A model generated the notes under the pieces. It saw nothing but the letters and a program-made list of their open reading frames with translations. It was not told the DNA's origin and ran no database searches. A stretch of 64,000 bases of DNA. Origin: Streptomyces halstedii (GTDB lineage: Bacteria > Actinomycetota > Actinomycetes > Streptomycetales > Streptomycetaceae). The DNA is taken from contig JOAZ01000005.1 of NCBI GenBank assembly GCA_000720535.1, positions 124,001 through 188,000 of the forward strand, in the 5' to 3' direction. Below, in pieces: positions 57,301-64,000 of this stretch. Position numbers and translations under genes: made by a program. Every line of letters begins with the position of its first letter. Within the stretch, counting starts at the first letter, position 1.

Positions 57301-58773
57301 ATGTCCGCAGAGCGCCCCTCCCTGCCGCCTGTGCGGCTGCACACCGAGGCCGAGTTGGCACGGGACGCGCTGGCCGCTCCGCTGCTCGCCCGCGCCGCCC
57401 GCCTCGCCCGCTGGGCGGGACCCGCCACCCGGGTCGGCGCCGGCGGCGAGCTCGCCGAGTCGCAGCTCCCCGCGGCCGCCGAACACCTCGGTCTCGCCGG
57501 GGACGAGGACGGCGCCGCGTACGCCAGTGAGGCCTGGCGCCTCGCGGTCGACACCGGGCTGGTCGACGTCCAGGACCCGCAGGACGACGACGGCCTCGGC
57601 GACGGTGACGACGCCGGGGGCACCGTCACCGCGGGCGAGAACCTGGCCCTGCTGACCGGGGGTTCCCCGCAGGACGTCCTGGGGATCTGGCTCGACGGTC
57701 TCGACGCCGTACACGCCGACGCCACCGCGCCGGCCTTCGACGACTTCGCCGATCTCGTCAACGAGGACGGCAGCGTGGACTTCGACGCCCTGGACTGGGA
57801 CCCGGAGGCCGAGGCGGAGTTCCTGGACGGGGTGCTCGGCAACCTCTACCTGCTGACGGTCTCCGAGGCCGGCCCCCAGGAGGGTCCCGTGCCGCTGCCC
57901 GCGCTGGCCGCGTCCGTCGTCGTGCCGGAGGACATGGACGAGCCCACCGACGACGTCCTGGAGGAGGTGTCCGAGGCGATGATGCGGCTGGACGACCAGT
58001 TCCGGGTCCTCGAACCCATCGGGATCGTCGAATACCGGCCGGTGGACGAGACGTTGCTGACCGGTGACGAGGAGCCCGGCTCCGACGCCGACGACGAGGA
58101 CGTCACCCGCTACGGCATGGTGCGGCTGACCCCGCTCGGCCTCTACGGCATCCGGGAGCGGATGCTGGAGGCCGGAGTCGACGCCCCCGCGGTCGGCGAC
58201 CTCGCCGACAAGGGCGCCGACGTACTCCTCGACGGCATCGCCTACTACCCGGAGGACGCGGCCCGTTCCGAGGTCGTGCTGTGGCTCGGGCAGCGGGGCG
58301 CGGACGGAGCGGCGTCGGCCGCCGCCGACCTGCTGAGCGCCGCGCGCGGGGCGGACCGGGGCGCGCCGCTGCGGCGGCTGCACTGCCAGCAGGCGCTCGC
58401 CTCGGTGGGCCCCGAGGCGGAGCCCGCGGTGCGCGCCGTGCTGGACGACCCCGAACTCGGCGGGCTGGCCCGGGTCTGGCTCGCGGAACGCGGCGCGGCC
58501 GACGTACCGGCGCCCCCGGAGTCGATGATCTTCTGGCTCGCGGTCGACACCATCGCGGCCCAGTTGGACGCCGACGGGGAGATCGACGAGCTCCAGGAAC
58601 TGGTCGAGGGGCTCAGCGGCCAGCACACCGGCTTCTTCGACGAGGCCTGGCGGGTGGACCACCCGGCGACGGCCGAGGTGCTGGAGGCGATGGGCCGCCT
58701 GCACCGCGACCGCAAGACGGCGAAGGACGCCCGCAAGGCCGCCTTCAAGGCGCGGTCGCAGCAGAAGACCTGA
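57301..58773 (+). CDS. Conserved hypothetical acidic protein
   Basis: A 490-residue soluble, strongly acidic protein I do not recognise by function. It begins with RPSLPPVRLHTEAELARDALAAPLL and continues with an all-alpha N-terminal part, a very Asp/Glu-rich middle (residues about 95-110 and 250-270), and an alpha-helical repeat-like C-terminus (AVLDDPELGGLARVWLAERG, HPATAEVLEAMGRLHRD). The tail is Lys/Ala/Arg-rich. Homologous hypothetical proteins appear in other streptomycetes. ATG 57301 follows GAGGAG. No link to neighbours is apparent. Confidence 0.75.
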   Translation: MSAERPSLPPVRLHTEAELARDALAAPLLARAARLARWAGPATRVGAGGELAESQLPAAAEHLGLAGDEDGAAYASEAWRLAVDTGLVDVQDPQDDDGLGDGDDAGGTVTAGENLALLTGGSPQDVLGIWLDGLDAVHADATAPAFDDFADLVNEDGSVDFDALDWDPEAEAEFLDGVLGNLYLLTVSEAGPQEGPVPLPALAASVVVPEDMDEPTDDVLEEVSEAMMRLDDQFRVLEPIGIVEYRPVDETLLTGDEEPGSDADDEDVTRYGMVRLTPLGLYGIRERMLEAGVDAPAVGDLADKGADVLLDGIAYYPEDAARSEVVLWLGQRGADGAASAAADLLSAARGADRGAPLRRLHCQQALASVGPEAEPAVRAVLDDPELGGLARVWLAERGAADVPAPPESMIFWLAVDTIAAQLDADGEIDELQELVEGLSGQHTGFFDEAWRVDHPATAEVLEAMGRLHRDRKTAKDARKAAFKARSQQKT

Positions 58774-58845
58774 GCAGGGGCCGGCACCGGGCGGACACGG
58801 ACAGGCGGAACGGAGGCCGGACGGGGCAGGGCACACGGGTCAGGG

Positions 58846-58909
58846 CTCACGGGCGGGGCTCACGGGCGGGGCTCACGGGCGGGGCTCACGGGCCAGGGTC
58901 CGTGAGCCC
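58846..58909. repeat. 13-bp tandem repeat merging with a terminator hairpin
   Basis: Four units of CTCACGGGCGGGG start at 58846, 58859, 58872 and 58885 (the last partial). The last, as GGGCTCACGG (58882-58891), pairs perfectly with CCGTGAGCCC (58900-58909). The earlier units could pair with the same 3' arm, giving several alternative hairpins. Confidence 0.8.
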
Positions 58910-58965
58910 AGTTCGCCTGTACGCCGTTCTCCCCCGCCCCGCCCCGGCCCGCCCCGTCCGGCCGG

Positions 58966-59391
58966 CTACAGCGGGAGGGTGACCCAGACGCTCTTGCCCT
59001 GCCCGTCGGCGTCCGGGCGGACGACGGCGGTGCCGCGCAGGGAGAGGGTGAGTTCCACGACCGTGGCGAGCCCGCCGCCCGCGTCCAGGGTCTCCACCGT
59101 GTGCAGCGCGGGGAGGTAGGGGTGCCGGTCGTGGACGGCGAAGGCGAAGGTGTCCGGCCCGGCCGCGTAGACCACGGTCACCGATTCGGACAGCTCGGCC
59201 GCGTGGCGGACGCTGTTGGTGACCAGCTCGGACAGGATCAGCAAGGCCGGGTCGACGCTCGGGTGGTGCCGGGGGATGCCCCATTCCAGGAGGACCGTCT
59301 CGGTCGTTCGGCGGGCCAGGCGTACGGCCGACCCCATGGTGGGGAGCGTCAGGACGTGCCGGAGCGGCAGGGCTCCCAGCTGGGCCGTCAT
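58966..59391 (-). CDS. ATP-binding protein of the RsbW/SpoIIAB-like anti-sigma type
   Basis: A 141-residue GHKL/HATPase_c domain protein. The N-box is LSELVTNSVRHA, followed by AVHDRHPYLP and the G-box GGGLATVVEL. Streptomycetes have dozens of such stand-alone ATPases, often anti-sigma factors or kinases of STAS-domain proteins. Interestingly, the next gene on the same strand is a SulP transporter that ends in a STAS domain; a functional link is only a guess. ATG 59391 is the start by homology. Confidence 0.85.
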   Translation of the reverse strand: MTAQLGALPLRHVLTLPTMGSAVRLARRTTETVLLEWGIPRHHPSVDPALLILSELVTNSVRHAAELSESVTVVYAAGPDTFAFAVHDRHPYLPALHTVETLDAGGGLATVVELTLSLRGTAVVRPDADGQGKSVWVTLPL

Positions 59392-59479
59392 CGGGTTCGC
59401 CGGACGCGCTCACGGCGGTCGCCGGGGCGGGCCCAGGCGGTGGGAGGCTCCGGGGCCCTCGGGCGCGCGGGGGAGATGA

Positions 59480-61228
59480 TCATCGAGTGGCCTTCCGGGA
59501 GGGTGACGGGGGACGCAGGACGCCCGCGTGTTCGAGATAACGGCGGGCCCCGGCGATCGCTTCGGGGGTGGTGGCGTATTCCCTGTTCTCGGCGTTCTCG
59601 GCGTTCTCGGCGTTCTCGGCGTTCTCGGCCCACAGCAGGCCGAGCGCGCCGGTGGAGTCCAGGACCCGGCGCTGACCGGGGCGGATCCCGGAGGCCAGCA
59701 CGGCGATACCGCGCCGGTTCAGCTTCTCGATCACGTCCTTGAGCACCAGGGCGCCCGTGGCGTCCATGGTCGTCACCCGCGACATGCGCAGGATCACGAC
59801 CCGGACGTCGGCGACCTCGGACAGCTCCAGCAGGAAGCGGTGCGCGGCGGCGAAGAAGAGGGGGCCGTCGATGCGGTAGGCGACGATGTGCTCGGCGAGC
59901 AGGGCGTGTTCCTCGTCACTGTGCTCACCCGGCAGGTCGGGGCGCAGGTCCACCTGGTCGAAGGTGGTCTGCCGGGCCACCGCGCGCAGGGCGAGCGCCC
60001 CGGCGACGACCAGGCCGATGACGACCGCGTACACCAGGTCGAGCGCGAGCGTGGCGACGGCGGTCAGGACCAGGACGACGGCGTCCGCGCCGGTGGACCT
60101 GGCCATGGCGCGTACGGCCCCGAACTCGATCATCCGTACGGCGGTGGCGATCAGGACGCCCGCCAGCGCGGCCAGCGGAATCCTGGAGACCAGCGGGGAC
60201 GCCGCGAACACGATGGCCGCGAGGATCGCGGCGTGGACCAGCGCGGCGAGCCGGGAGGAGGCGCCGGTACGGACGTTGACCGCCGTACGGGCGATCGCCC
60301 CGGTCGCCGGAACACCGCCGAACAAGGGGGCGGCGATGTTGGCGAGGCCCTGCCCGAACAGCTCCCGGTCCGGGTCGTGCTTCTGCCCCACCGTCATGCC
60401 GTCGGCGACCTGCGCGGACAGCAGTGACTCCAGGGCCGCCAGCGCCGCCACCGCGACGGCGGGGGCGAGCAGCGAACCCAGCGCGGACAGGTCGACGAAG
60501 CCGAGCGAGGGGGCGGGCAGCCCCGCGGGAAGGTCCCCGATCGGGGTGGCGCCCAGGTGGCAGAGTCCGGCGACCAGGGTGGCCGCGATCACGGCGAGGA
60601 TCGAGAAGGGCACGGTCGGCCGCCACCTGGCCCCCGCCAGCATCACCACCGCCACCGATCCGGCCAGCGTCACCGCGGTCCAGTCCGGTGCCCGCGCGAA
60701 CGCCTCCACCGCGCGCCAGGCCACCACCAGGACCTTGTCGCCCTCGGGCTTGGCCACCCCCAGCGCGTCGGGCACCTGCTGGAGCCCGATCACCAGGGCG
60801 ATGCCGAGGGTGAAGCCCTCCACCACCGAGGCGGGGATGTACGACATGTACCGGCCCGCCCGCGCCAGGGCCAGGCCGAGCAGGATCACCCCGGCCATCA
60901 GCCCGACCATGAGGACCCCGCCGGCGCCGTGGCGGGCCACGATCGGCACCAGGACCACCGTCATCGCGCCGGTGGGGCCGGACACCTGGAGGTTCGATCC
61001 GCCGAAGACGGCCGCGAGCGCCCCCGCGACGACGGCGGTGGCCAGCCCCGCCTCGGCGCCCAGCCCGGAGGAGACGCCGAAGCCGAGGGCGAGCGGCAGG
61101 GCGACGATCGCCACGGTGATCCCGGCCAGCAGATCCCGCTTGGGATCGCGGCGCGTCATCGCCAGATCGGCGCGCGTCGGCAGCAGGGAACGCGCCCGTG
61201 CGGCGGCCCCGGCCAGCAGATGGCTCAC
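59480..61228 (-). CDS. SulP-family anion transporter with STAS domain
   Basis: A 582-residue SLC26/SulP transporter. The membrane part has about 12-14 helices with typical segments RDLLAGITVAIVALPLALGFGV, GPTGAMTVVLVPIV, and NIAAPLFGGVPATGAIARTAVNVRTG; the C-terminal STAS domain runs from about residue 440 (VAYRIDGPLFFAAAHRF, VTTMDATGALVLKDVIEKL). Substrate may be sulfate, bicarbonate or another anion. Near the end a run of five Ala-Glu-Asn repeats interrupts the STAS domain. The GTG start overlaps the arsR stop (GTGA), so it is in one operon with arsR. Confidence 0.93.
   Translation of the reverse strand: MSHLLAGAAARARSLLPTRADLAMTRRDPKRDLLAGITVAIVALPLALGFGVSSGLGAEAGLATAVVAGALAAVFGGSNLQVSGPTGAMTVVLVPIVARHGAGGVLMVGLMAGVILLGLALARAGRYMSYIPASVVEGFTLGIALVIGLQQVPDALGVAKPEGDKVLVVAWRAVEAFARAPDWTAVTLAGSVAVVMLAGARWRPTVPFSILAVIAATLVAGLCHLGATPIGDLPAGLPAPSLGFVDLSALGSLLAPAVAVAALAALESLLSAQVADGMTVGQKHDPDRELFGQGLANIAAPLFGGVPATGAIARTAVNVRTGASSRLAALVHAAILAAIVFAASPLVSRIPLAALAGVLIATAVRMIEFGAVRAMARSTGADAVVLVLTAVATLALDLVYAVVIGLVVAGALALRAVARQTTFDQVDLRPDLPGEHSDEEHALLAEHIVAYRIDGPLFFAAAHRFLLELSEVADVRVVILRMSRVTTMDATGALVLKDVIEKLNRRGIAVLASGIRPGQRRVLDSTGALGLLWAENAENAENAENAENREYATTPEAIAGARRYLEHAGVLRPPSPSRKATR
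59585..59629 (-). repeat. 9-bp in-frame tandem repeat in the SulP gene
   Basis: Five exact copies of GTTCTCGGC (read on the plus strand) encode Ala-Glu-Asn repeats in the STAS region of the SulP protein. Exact copies suggest recent slippage and a possibly variable length. Confidence 0.95.
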
Positions 61229-61566
61229 GATCCGGAAACCTCGGATTCCCGCAGCTCGGCCAGCAGCTCGTTGCGCCCGGCCAGCATCTCGGTCAGGATC
61301 CGCCGGGCCGCGCGCATCAGCTCGGCCACGTCCCCGCCGGCCAGCTCGTACACGACCGTCGATCCCTCACGGACGGAGGTCACGATCCCCGAGCGGCGCA
61401 GCACCGCCAGTTGCTGGGACAGCGCGGCGGGCTCGATCTCGATCTCCGCCAGCAGGTCCCGCACGGGCATCGGCCCGTCCTGGAGCAGCTCCAGGACCCG
61501 GATGCGCACGGGGTGGCCGAGCATCCGGAAGAACTCCGCCTTCGCCTGGTACAGCGGAACGGCCAC
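61225..61566 (-). CDS. ArsR-family winged-helix repressor
   Basis: A 113-residue ArsR/SmtB regulator. The wHTH is clear: FFRMLGHPVRIRVLELLQDGPMPVRDLLAEIEIEPAALSQQLAVLRRSGIVTSVREGSTVVYEL. It lacks the classic metal-binding cysteines of ArsR or CadC (no ELCVCDL), so its ligand is unknown. GTG 61566 has GAGGAGGAG eight bases upstream. It probably controls itself and the SulP gene from an operator at about 61642-61657. Confidence 0.9.
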   Translation of the reverse strand: MAVPLYQAKAEFFRMLGHPVRIRVLELLQDGPMPVRDLLAEIEIEPAALSQQLAVLRRSGIVTSVREGSTVVYELAGGDVAELMRAARRILTEMLAGRNELLAELRESEVSGS

Positions 61567-61641
61567 GCGGTCTCCTCCTCGACAGGGTCGGGACCGCGGT
61601 CCCGGGCGGGGGTACGGCCTGGCCCCCAGGATGTAGGAAGT

Positions 61642-61657
61642 TGCATAATTTTGCAAT
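61642..61657. promoter_or_regulatory. Candidate ArsR operator
   Basis: TTGCATAATTTTGCAA: TTGCA (61642-61646) and TGCAA (61653-61657) form an inverted repeat in an unusually AT-rich patch 76-91 bases upstream of the arsR GTG. It probably overlaps the arsR promoter. The rest of 61567-61919 holds no gene I can support. Confidence 0.55.
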
Positions 61658-61919
61658 TCATCAAACCAGCATCCCGTGATCACCTGGCCGGATCTTGTCG
61701 TCGGCCGGGGCGGGTGGCCAGGGTGCCGCCCCTTGGAGCGGGGAACCGCCACACCTTCGGGGGGACTTGCCGGCGTGGTGGCACGGACCGCGATCCGCGC
61801 CGAGGACGGGCGGGGCCGAGGGCGTCCGTGGACCGGGCCGGTGACGAATGCGGCACGACTGCCGCCCCGGAAGGGACGGGCATGGCGTCGGGCGCCCCCA
61901 GGGCGCATACTTGAGGGTA

Positions 61920-62150
61920 ATGAAACAGTCAGCCGGATCCCGGCGTCACCTGCCTTCCAGTCCCTTCAACCGCCCGGCCCAGGCGGCCCCACCGGTCGAG
62001 TGCTTCGATGTGGGCGACCGGGTGTCGCACGACCAGTTCGGACTCGGCCGAGTCCTTGCCGTCGAGGGCGACAACGACGCAGTGCTCATCGACTTCTCGG
62101 GGCGCCAGGGGAGGATTCTGAGCCCGTACTCCAAGCTGACCAAGCTCTGA
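61920..62150 (+). CDS. Small CarD/UvrD-Tudor-like protein
   Basis: A 76-residue protein. Residues 33-76 form a Tudor/CarD-like beta domain: GDRVSHDQFGLGRV, VEGDNDAVLIDF, SGRQGRILSPYSKLTKL. It resembles the C-terminal Tudor domain of PcrA/UvrD helicases (GDxVxHxxFGxGxV), which binds RNA polymerase, and the CarD RNA polymerase-interacting domain. The first about 30 residues are a basic, unstructured tail. ATG 61920 follows GAGGG. The role is unknown; binding to RNA polymerase is an inference. Confidence 0.78.
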   Translation: MKQSAGSRRHLPSSPFNRPAQAAPPVECFDVGDRVSHDQFGLGRVLAVEGDNDAVLIDFSGRQGRILSPYSKLTKL

Positions 62151-62254
62151 GGCGCCGTCCCGCCGAGGCCGTGTCCGTATGAACGGTCCCGCACTACGCC
62201 CCCCAGGGGCGCGGCCCGTGCCATGGGTCGGGTGGGACGCCGCGCACACGACCT

Positions 62255-62282
62255 CGGCCCCCGGAAGATGTTCCGGGGGCCG
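62255..62282. terminator. Bidirectional terminator
   Basis: CGGCCCCCGGAA (62255-62266) pairs perfectly with TTCCGGGGGCCG (62271-62282) across GATG. It lies between the Tudor-like gene and the converging double-TerD gene. Confidence 0.85.
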
Positions 62283-62320
62283 CCAGTCGTGCTTCGGGCG
62301 GCCGGGGTGCCGACAGGCCG

Positions 62321-63547
62321 CTACAGGGACTTCGCGGCGGGCTTCACCATGCCGCGGACGGTCCGTGACTTCACGAACTCGCCCATGGCGGTCATCTCCC
62401 ACTCGCCGGAGAACTGCTTGATCAGCTTGGCCATCATCACCCCGGTCTGCGGCTCCGCACCCGTCAGGTCGAAGCGGACCAGCTCCTCGCCGGTGGTCGC
62501 GTCGAGCAGCCGGCAGTAGGCCTTGGCGACCTCGGTGAACTTCTGCCCGGTGAACGAGTTGACCGTGAAGACCAGGCCCGTCGCCTCGGGCGGGATCCGG
62601 CCCAGGTCGACGACGATCACCTCGTCGTCGCCCGCGCCCTCACCGGTGAGGTTGTCGCCGGAGTGCTTGATCGCGCCGTTCAGGATGGAGAGCTTGCCGA
62701 AGTAGCAGCTGTCCAGGTGGCCGCGGTCGGGGCCGTAGGCGATCACCGACGCGTCCAGGTCGATGTCCTTGCCGCGGAACGCGGGCTCCCAGCCCAGGCC
62801 CATCTTCACCTGGGAGAGCAGCGGACGGCCGCCCTTGACCAGCGACACGGTCTGGTTCTTCTGGAGGCTGACCCTGCCCTTGTCGAGGTTGACGCGGCCG
62901 GAGGCGGCGGGGGCGGCCGCCGGGGGAGCGGGCGGGGCCGGGGGGACGGGCGGGGCGATCCGCGGGTCCAGGGGCGCGGCGGTCGGCGGGGCGGGCGGCG
63001 CGGGCGGCACCGGGGCCTGGGCGGCCGGTGCGGCGGCGGGCGCCGGCTCCTCGACCGAGACACCGAAGTCCGTGGCGATGCCCGCCAGTCCGTTCGCGTA
63101 TCCCTGGCCGACGGCGCGGGCCTTCCAGGCGCCGTTGCGCCGGTAGATCTCGATGACCAGCAGTGCCGTCTCACTGCCCAGCTGGGGCGGGGTGAACGTG
63201 GCGAGCGCCCTGCCGTCGTCCGCGTCGCGCACGGTGGCGGTGGGCTCGATGCCCTGGAAGGTCTGGCCGGCGGCGTCGGGGCTCGCGGTGACGACGACCT
63301 TCTCGATACCGGCCGGGACGGCGGCGGTGTCCACCACGATCGCGTCCGGCGCGGAGCCGCCGCCCGAGCGGTAGGTCACGCCGGGGCCCGAGGGCTGGTT
63401 GTAGAAGATGAAGTCGTCGTCGGAGCGCACCTTGCCGTCGGTGGTGAGCAGCAGGCCCGATACGTCGAGCCGCACCGGGGCGGCGACGTCCACCGCCACG
63501 CGGGCGGCGGAGAGAGGGATGTTCGAGCCGGGGGTCATTGCGGTCAT
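62321..63547 (-). CDS. Double TerD-domain stress protein with Pro/Ala linker
   Basis: A 408-residue protein of two TerD domains. The N-terminal domain (about 1-175) has the FIFYNQPSGPGVTYRSGG and VIEIYRRNGAWKARAVGQGYANGL segments; a linker of Pro/Ala repeats (PPAPPAPP) spans about 178-222; the C-terminal domain (225-400) is a full calcium-binding TerD (KMGLGWEP, DIDLDASVIAYG, GAIKHSGDNLTGEG, FTVNSFTGQKFTEV). The N-domain resembles the TerD part of the ATPase fusion at 8557 and the C-domain resembles TerD at 7846. ATG 63547 or 63538 may start it; neither has a good SD. Confidence 0.9.
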   Translation of the reverse strand: MTAMTPGSNIPLSAARVAVDVAAPVRLDVSGLLLTTDGKVRSDDDFIFYNQPSGPGVTYRSGGGSAPDAIVVDTAAVPAGIEKVVVTASPDAAGQTFQGIEPTATVRDADDGRALATFTPPQLGSETALLVIEIYRRNGAWKARAVGQGYANGLAGIATDFGVSVEEPAPAAAPAAQAPVPPAPPAPPTAAPLDPRIAPPVPPAPPAPPAAAPAASGRVNLDKGRVSLQKNQTVSLVKGGRPLLSQVKMGLGWEPAFRGKDIDLDASVIAYGPDRGHLDSCYFGKLSILNGAIKHSGDNLTGEGAGDDEVIVVDLGRIPPEATGLVFTVNSFTGQKFTEVAKAYCRLLDATTGEELVRFDLTGAEPQTGVMMAKLIKQFSGEWEMTAMGEFVKSRTVRGMVKPAAKSL

Positions 63548-63657
63548 GTCCGGGGTAACGAACGACCCGGCTTTGCCGTTCCCTTACCTTTCGGGCATGA
63601 CCCGTACGGCCGCACGCCCCTCACCGGCGGGCCGCGGGGCCGGCCGGGACGCGCCCG

Positions 63658-63891
63658 TCAGGCCCGGCCCCGGGACCGGTTGCGCGGGTGGTCGCGGGCG
63701 GTGCGCTCGTTGCCGTGCTTGTACGCGCCCGTCCAGCGCGCCATCACCAGCTGGGCGTCGCCCGAGCCGGCCTCGGCCAGGAACTTCTCCGCCCGCCCGC
63801 CGCGCAGGGTGGTCGCGGGGCGGCCGTGGTGGGCGATCGTGACGCTCGCGTCGCCGTGCCGCTCGTAGGTGAATCCGGAAGGTTTCGGCAT
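63658..63891 (-). CDS. Conserved small hypothetical protein
   Basis: A 77-residue basic protein: PSGFTYERHGDASVTIAHHGRPATTLRGGRAEKFLAE is a small beta/alpha unit, then a charged tail (GAYKHGNERTARDHPRNRSRGRA). I have seen such proteins annotated as hypothetical in streptomycetes; no function is known. ATG 63891 is preferred; ATG 63900 would add three residues. It lies upstream of the double-TerD gene on the same strand, 110 bases apart. The window's last 100 bases hold no supported feature. Confidence 0.65.
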   Translation of the reverse strand: MPKPSGFTYERHGDASVTIAHHGRPATTLRGGRAEKFLAEAGSGDAQLVMARWTGAYKHGNERTARDHPRNRSRGRA

Positions 63892-64000
63892 GGCGCACAT
63901 GGTGCCCGCCGACCGCCCGGCGCGTCGCCTGAATTACGCCGGACGCCGGGGGCGTTCGCGGGCGCGGCAGGTCCGGTCAGTGCGGCCAGACCGGCGGGTT

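Overview
The window is about 72-74% GC by eye, has strong third-position GC bias, many GTG starts and long G/C-rich hairpins without U-tracts, and carries whiA, rapZ-yvcK, an RbpA-family protein, opcA and a mycothiol-type isomerase. This is a chromosomal segment of a Streptomyces or a very close relative. The gene order (uvrB ... uvrA ... uvrC-rapZ-yvcK-whiA-gap-pgk-tpiA-secG ... pgi ... pgl-opcA-zwf-tal-tkt / ctaB ... ctaA ... suf ... dapD) is the conserved core arrangement of the genus. I see no rRNA, tRNA, CRISPR array, phage or insertion sequence.

Layout. 1-5.4 kb: the tail of ureD, an ammonium channel with a Glu in place of the first twin-His residue, a P-loop-less uridine-kinase-like protein, ogt, a glycerophosphodiesterase and an MHYT membrane sensor. 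5.4-11.8 kb: uvrB, then a tellurium/stress (Ter) locus of terD, a TerD protein fused to a degenerate FtsK-like ATPase, and terC behind a yybP-ykoY (Mn2+) riboswitch. 11.9-22.4 kb: a metallo-beta-lactamase-fold hydrolase, a DinB/maleylpyruvate-isomerase-fold protein, uvrA, a Tat-exported Rieske lipoprotein, and the overlapping chain uvrC-rapZ-yvcK-whiA. An 810-bp non-coding stretch rich in inverted repeats follows.

23.2-37.7 kb is a carbon-metabolism block. gap, pgk, tpiA, secG, rbpA-like, pgi and two PH-domain membrane proteins lie on the plus strand. They converge on a minus-strand pentose-phosphate operon, tkt-tal-zwf-opcA-pgl, whose last four genes are tightly packed. 38-41 kb: heme O and heme A synthases (ctaB, ctaA) for cytochrome aa3 oxidase. 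40.7-49.2 kb: an ABC exporter divergent from a complete Fe-S assembly operon sufR-B-D-(Rieske)-C-S-U-T.

49.3-64 kb is more accessory: a VOC protein, an SMR efflux pump with its TetR regulator and twin operators, dapD and dapA sharing one CTAG stop site, a B12 riboswitch controlling cbtB-cbtA (cobalt uptake), a histidine-phosphatase-fold protein without its catalytic histidines, an ArsR-SulP pair, a 76-residue Tudor/CarD-like protein and a second Ter protein with two fused TerD domains.

The most interesting signals are: the Mn2+ riboswitch with an exact ten-base-pair sequestration of the terC Shine-Dalgarno sequence; the TerD-pseudoATPase fusion and its mirror-image fused paralogue 52 kb away; the twin palindromes in front of smr-tetR; an in-frame palindromic repeat inside sufD; and several starts that look leaderless because a -10 box ends six or seven bases before the start codon.
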